Assembly (NCBI GenBank): GCA_934668605.1
Contig: CAKUNY010000009.1
Location: 1-24,011 of the forward strand
DNA length: 24,011 nt
Source of the DNA: an uncultured Oscillospiraceae bacterium
Lineage (GTDB): Bacteria > Bacillota > Clostridia > Oscillospirales > Oscillospiraceae
Direction: 5' to 3'
The translations under genes and the position numbers were made by a program. The notes beneath the pieces are model-generated. The model made no database searches. It saw only the letters and a program-made list of their open reading frames with translations, and had not been told where the DNA came from. Below, piece after piece: positions 22,655-24,011 of the stretch; position 1 is the stretch's first letter; every line of letters begins with the position of its first letter.

Positions 22655-23061
22655 TGTATGGTGTTCAGCCGGATCATGAAGGGAACGGCTATACCACCGA
22701 AGCGCTTCAGACCATGACACAATGGGCATTTGGCCAAAAGGACGTGGTATTTGTAGAAGCCGAAACCGCCCCGGACAACAAGGCTTCCCAGCGTGTACTT
22801 GAAAAGTGCGGCTTTGTGCCGGACGGGACGACGGGCGAGGAAGGGCCGCGCTTCGTGCTGGAAAAACCTCTTACGAACTGGTCACCTATCTATATGCTGT
22901 TCGGTATGAGCATTGGCACGTCCATCGGGCAGCTGCGCGGCCAGATGCTCTGGGGGATGGCGCTTGGCATCAGCCTTGGCGTTCTTGCCGGTCTGCTGAT
23001 CAACCGTTCTGAAAAGAAACGCCGTGAAGCGCTCCGGCGGCAGCGCGATTGCCATGCGTAA
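22651..23061 (+). pseudogene. 5'-truncated GNAT acetyltransferase with C-terminal membrane segment
   Basis: The frame holds only the second half of a GNAT domain: YGVQPDHEGNGYTTEAL (acetyl-CoA-binding motif A region), FVEAETAPDNKASQRVLEKC and GFVPDG. It then continues in frame into a Gly-rich hydrophobic pair (YMLFGMSIGTSIGQ, MALGISLGVLAGLLI) and a basic end. The N-terminal half of the enzyme is missing; upstream the frame reads through a terminator and tRNA relic 1 back to 22396, which cannot be a real N-terminus. I judge it inactive. The membrane pair may be the natural tail of this GNAT subgroup or the rest of a separate small gene. It overlaps the next gene by eight bases. Confidence 0.7.
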
Positions 23062-23644
23062 CGGCTCATCGAACCAGACGGAAGCGGGAAAGAAGGGCGC
23101 GCTGCTGGCGGCGCTTTTCGTGACGGGAACAGTTCTCTTATCCGCTTTGTACCGGAAAACTGCCTGTGAAGTGTTTTTGCCGCTTGCCCTCACATGCGGA
23201 ACGATTTCCTATCATGCCGTCATGCGGCTGCTGGTTGGGTTTGTGTTTCGCTTTGTGATGCAGAATCAGGCAGATTACAAAAAGCGGTGGTATCAGGTCA
23301 GCGCGCGCGAAATGGTTGTCTATGAAAAGCTGAACATCAAAAGCTGGAAACGCAGAATGCCGACCTATGACCGTGCCCTGTTTGACCCGAGAATCCATAC
23401 ATGGGGAGAAATCGCGCAGGTCATGTGTCAGGCGGAGCTGGTTCATGAAACGATCATGCTATTAAGCTTTCTTCCCATCGCAGCGGGCATCCGGTTTGGC
23501 GCGTATCCGGTTTTCATCGCGACGTCCGTTTTTGCCGCCGGATGCGATCGGCTGTTTGTGATGATGCAGCGCTACAACCGCCAGCGGATCAGGAAGCTTC
23601 TGGAACGCGAAAGCATGCGGAAGCAAAACTGCTCGGAGAAATGA
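23054..23644 (+). CDS. CrtO-like (glycosyl-diaponeurosporenoate acyltransferase family) membrane protein
   Basis: 196 residues from ATG 23054. Four hydrophobic segments (after GKKGALLAALFVTG, around ACEVFLPLALTCG, around MLLSFLPIAAGIRF, and VFIATSVFAAGCDRLF) flank a conserved centre: YHAVMRLLVG, YKKRWYQVSARE, MPTYDRALFDP, QVMCQAELVHETIM and VMMQRYNRQR. This is the pattern of proteins annotated as glycosyl-4,4'-diaponeurosporenoate acyltransferase (CrtO family). No carotenoid genes are nearby, so the true substrate is unknown. An alternative GTG at 23024 adds ten residues; neither start has a good SD. The gene is intact although its neighbour is broken. Confidence 0.8.
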   Translation: MRNGSSNQTEAGKKGALLAALFVTGTVLLSALYRKTACEVFLPLALTCGTISYHAVMRLLVGFVFRFVMQNQADYKKRWYQVSAREMVVYEKLNIKSWKRRMPTYDRALFDPRIHTWGEIAQVMCQAELVHETIMLLSFLPIAAGIRFGAYPVFIATSVFAAGCDRLFVMMQRYNRQRIRKLLERESMRKQNCSEK

Positions 23645-23674
23645 GAAAAAAGATTGAATCATAACCCCCTGTTA

Positions 23675-24011
23675 TCAGACTTGAACCCCCCAACGACTAC
23701 CGCGCGGTAGTGAAATTACCGGGAGAAGGAGGAACAAAAAAACGCTGCAAACCCCGAAAAAAGGCTTGCAGCGGTGCTTTCTGGCGTCCCAGAGAGGATT
23801 TGAACCTCCGACCCCACGCTTAGGAGTATGGCTTACCATGTGATACACGGTTCGGATGTAACTTCCAATATCATCCCTTAGCATTTCCATGAGTGTGTCT
23901 GCCAGAATGAAGCAATATGGAGCTATGCGGGCAGTAGAAAGGTCAATGCTCAGAAATTCGAGACTGCCTTCTATGCCAAGCCTGATCTTCGCAATGTCCG
24001 TCCGCCGGAAG
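23675..24011 (-). CDS. Partial frame entering from the right edge and reading into tRNA relic 2
   Basis: The minus-strand frame is open at the right edge. Its first 60 or so codons (24010 to about 23830) read as a plausible helical protein (KIRLGIEGSLEFLSIDLSTA, then YCFILADTLMEMLRDDIGSY). From 23826 on it reads tRNA relic 2 and the hairpin, so the last 50 residues are not original coding sequence. I do not recognise the family. It may be the cut end of a gene joined to the relic by recombination. The plus strand of the same stretch also has a short open frame without a start, so coding is uncertain. Confidence 0.35.
   Translation of the reverse strand, partial: FRRTDIAKIRLGIEGSLEFLSIDLSTARIAPYCFILADTLMEMLRDDIGSYIRTVYHMVSHTPKRGVGGSNPLWDARKHRCKPFFGVCSVFLFLLLPVISLPRGSRWGVQV
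23696..23711. repeat. Perfect 16-base palindrome
   Basis: actaccgcgcggtagt is its own reverse complement. It lies about 50 bases after the CrtO-like stop. It is too short and without a T-run to be a normal terminator; it may be a protein-binding or recombination site. Confidence 0.7.
23735..23775 (-). terminator. Rho-independent terminator after tRNA relic 2
   Basis: GCTGCAAGCC (23763-23772) pairs with GGTTTGCAGC (23744-23753) on the minus strand, followed by GTTTTTTTG. It is paralogous to the decayed hairpin at 22567-22610. Confidence 0.85.
23782..23826 (-). pseudogene. tRNA 3'-half relic 2, tRNA-Arg(CCT)-like, broken at the anticodon loop
   Basis: On the minus strand it runs from loop CTCCTAA (anticodon CCT) through GCGTGGGGTC, T-arm GGAGG-TTCAAAT-CCTCT and CTGGGACGCCA. 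This matches the 3' half of Firmicute tRNA-Arg(CCT), whose 5' end would read GTCCCAG. No 5' half is present: the bases before the loop do not pair as an anticodon stem and no D-arm follows. The half is better kept than relic 1. Confidence 0.78.

Overview
The window looks like a G+C-rich chromosomal segment of a Clostridia-type Firmicute, probably of the Oscillospiraceae/Ruminococcaceae kind. The signs are strong AGGAGG ribosome binding sites, TTG and GTG starts, -35/-10 promoters of the sigma-A type, an EssC/WXG100/YukD secretion set, and a sigma factor with a DUF4179-like partner. The genus cannot be fixed by eye.

Region 1 (1 to about 18500, all minus strand) is one long gene cluster that reads from right to left and runs off the left edge. 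In transcription order it encodes: a Crp/Fnr-like regulator, an EssC-type FHA/FtsK ATPase, a LytTR response regulator, an unknown 154-residue protein, a YukD/EsaB-like ubiquitin-fold protein, five WXG100-sized proteins, two larger candidate type VII substrates, a DUF4176 protein, a PP2C phosphatase, a zinc-ribbon/FHA protein, a Ser/Thr kinase with an extracytoplasmic solute-binding-protein-like domain, and a second Ser/Thr kinase with PASTA and Ig-like repeats. The second kinase is open at the left edge (about 1258 residues visible). Many genes overlap or are only a few bases apart. The picture is a type VIIb-like secretion system wired to a Hanks kinase/PP2C/FHA phosphosignalling module. EssA, EssB and EsaA are not recognisable in the window.

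Region 2 (18600-19050) holds an intact tRNA-Pro(GGG) with a clear promoter and terminator. Next to it lies the 3' end of a second tRNA-Pro with its own terminator, and an inverted tRNA fragment.

Region 3 (19060-22190, minus strand) has a CPA2-type cation/proton antiporter and an ECF-like sigma factor with its probable anti-sigma partner. The sigma factor appears to start at an ATA codon.

Region 4 (22200-24011) is a patchwork. Two degenerate tRNA 3' halves, both beginning at the anticodon loop and both followed by a terminator hairpin, flank a 5'-truncated GNAT gene and an intact CrtO-like membrane acyltransferase gene. This looks like old integration or recombination at a tRNA gene.
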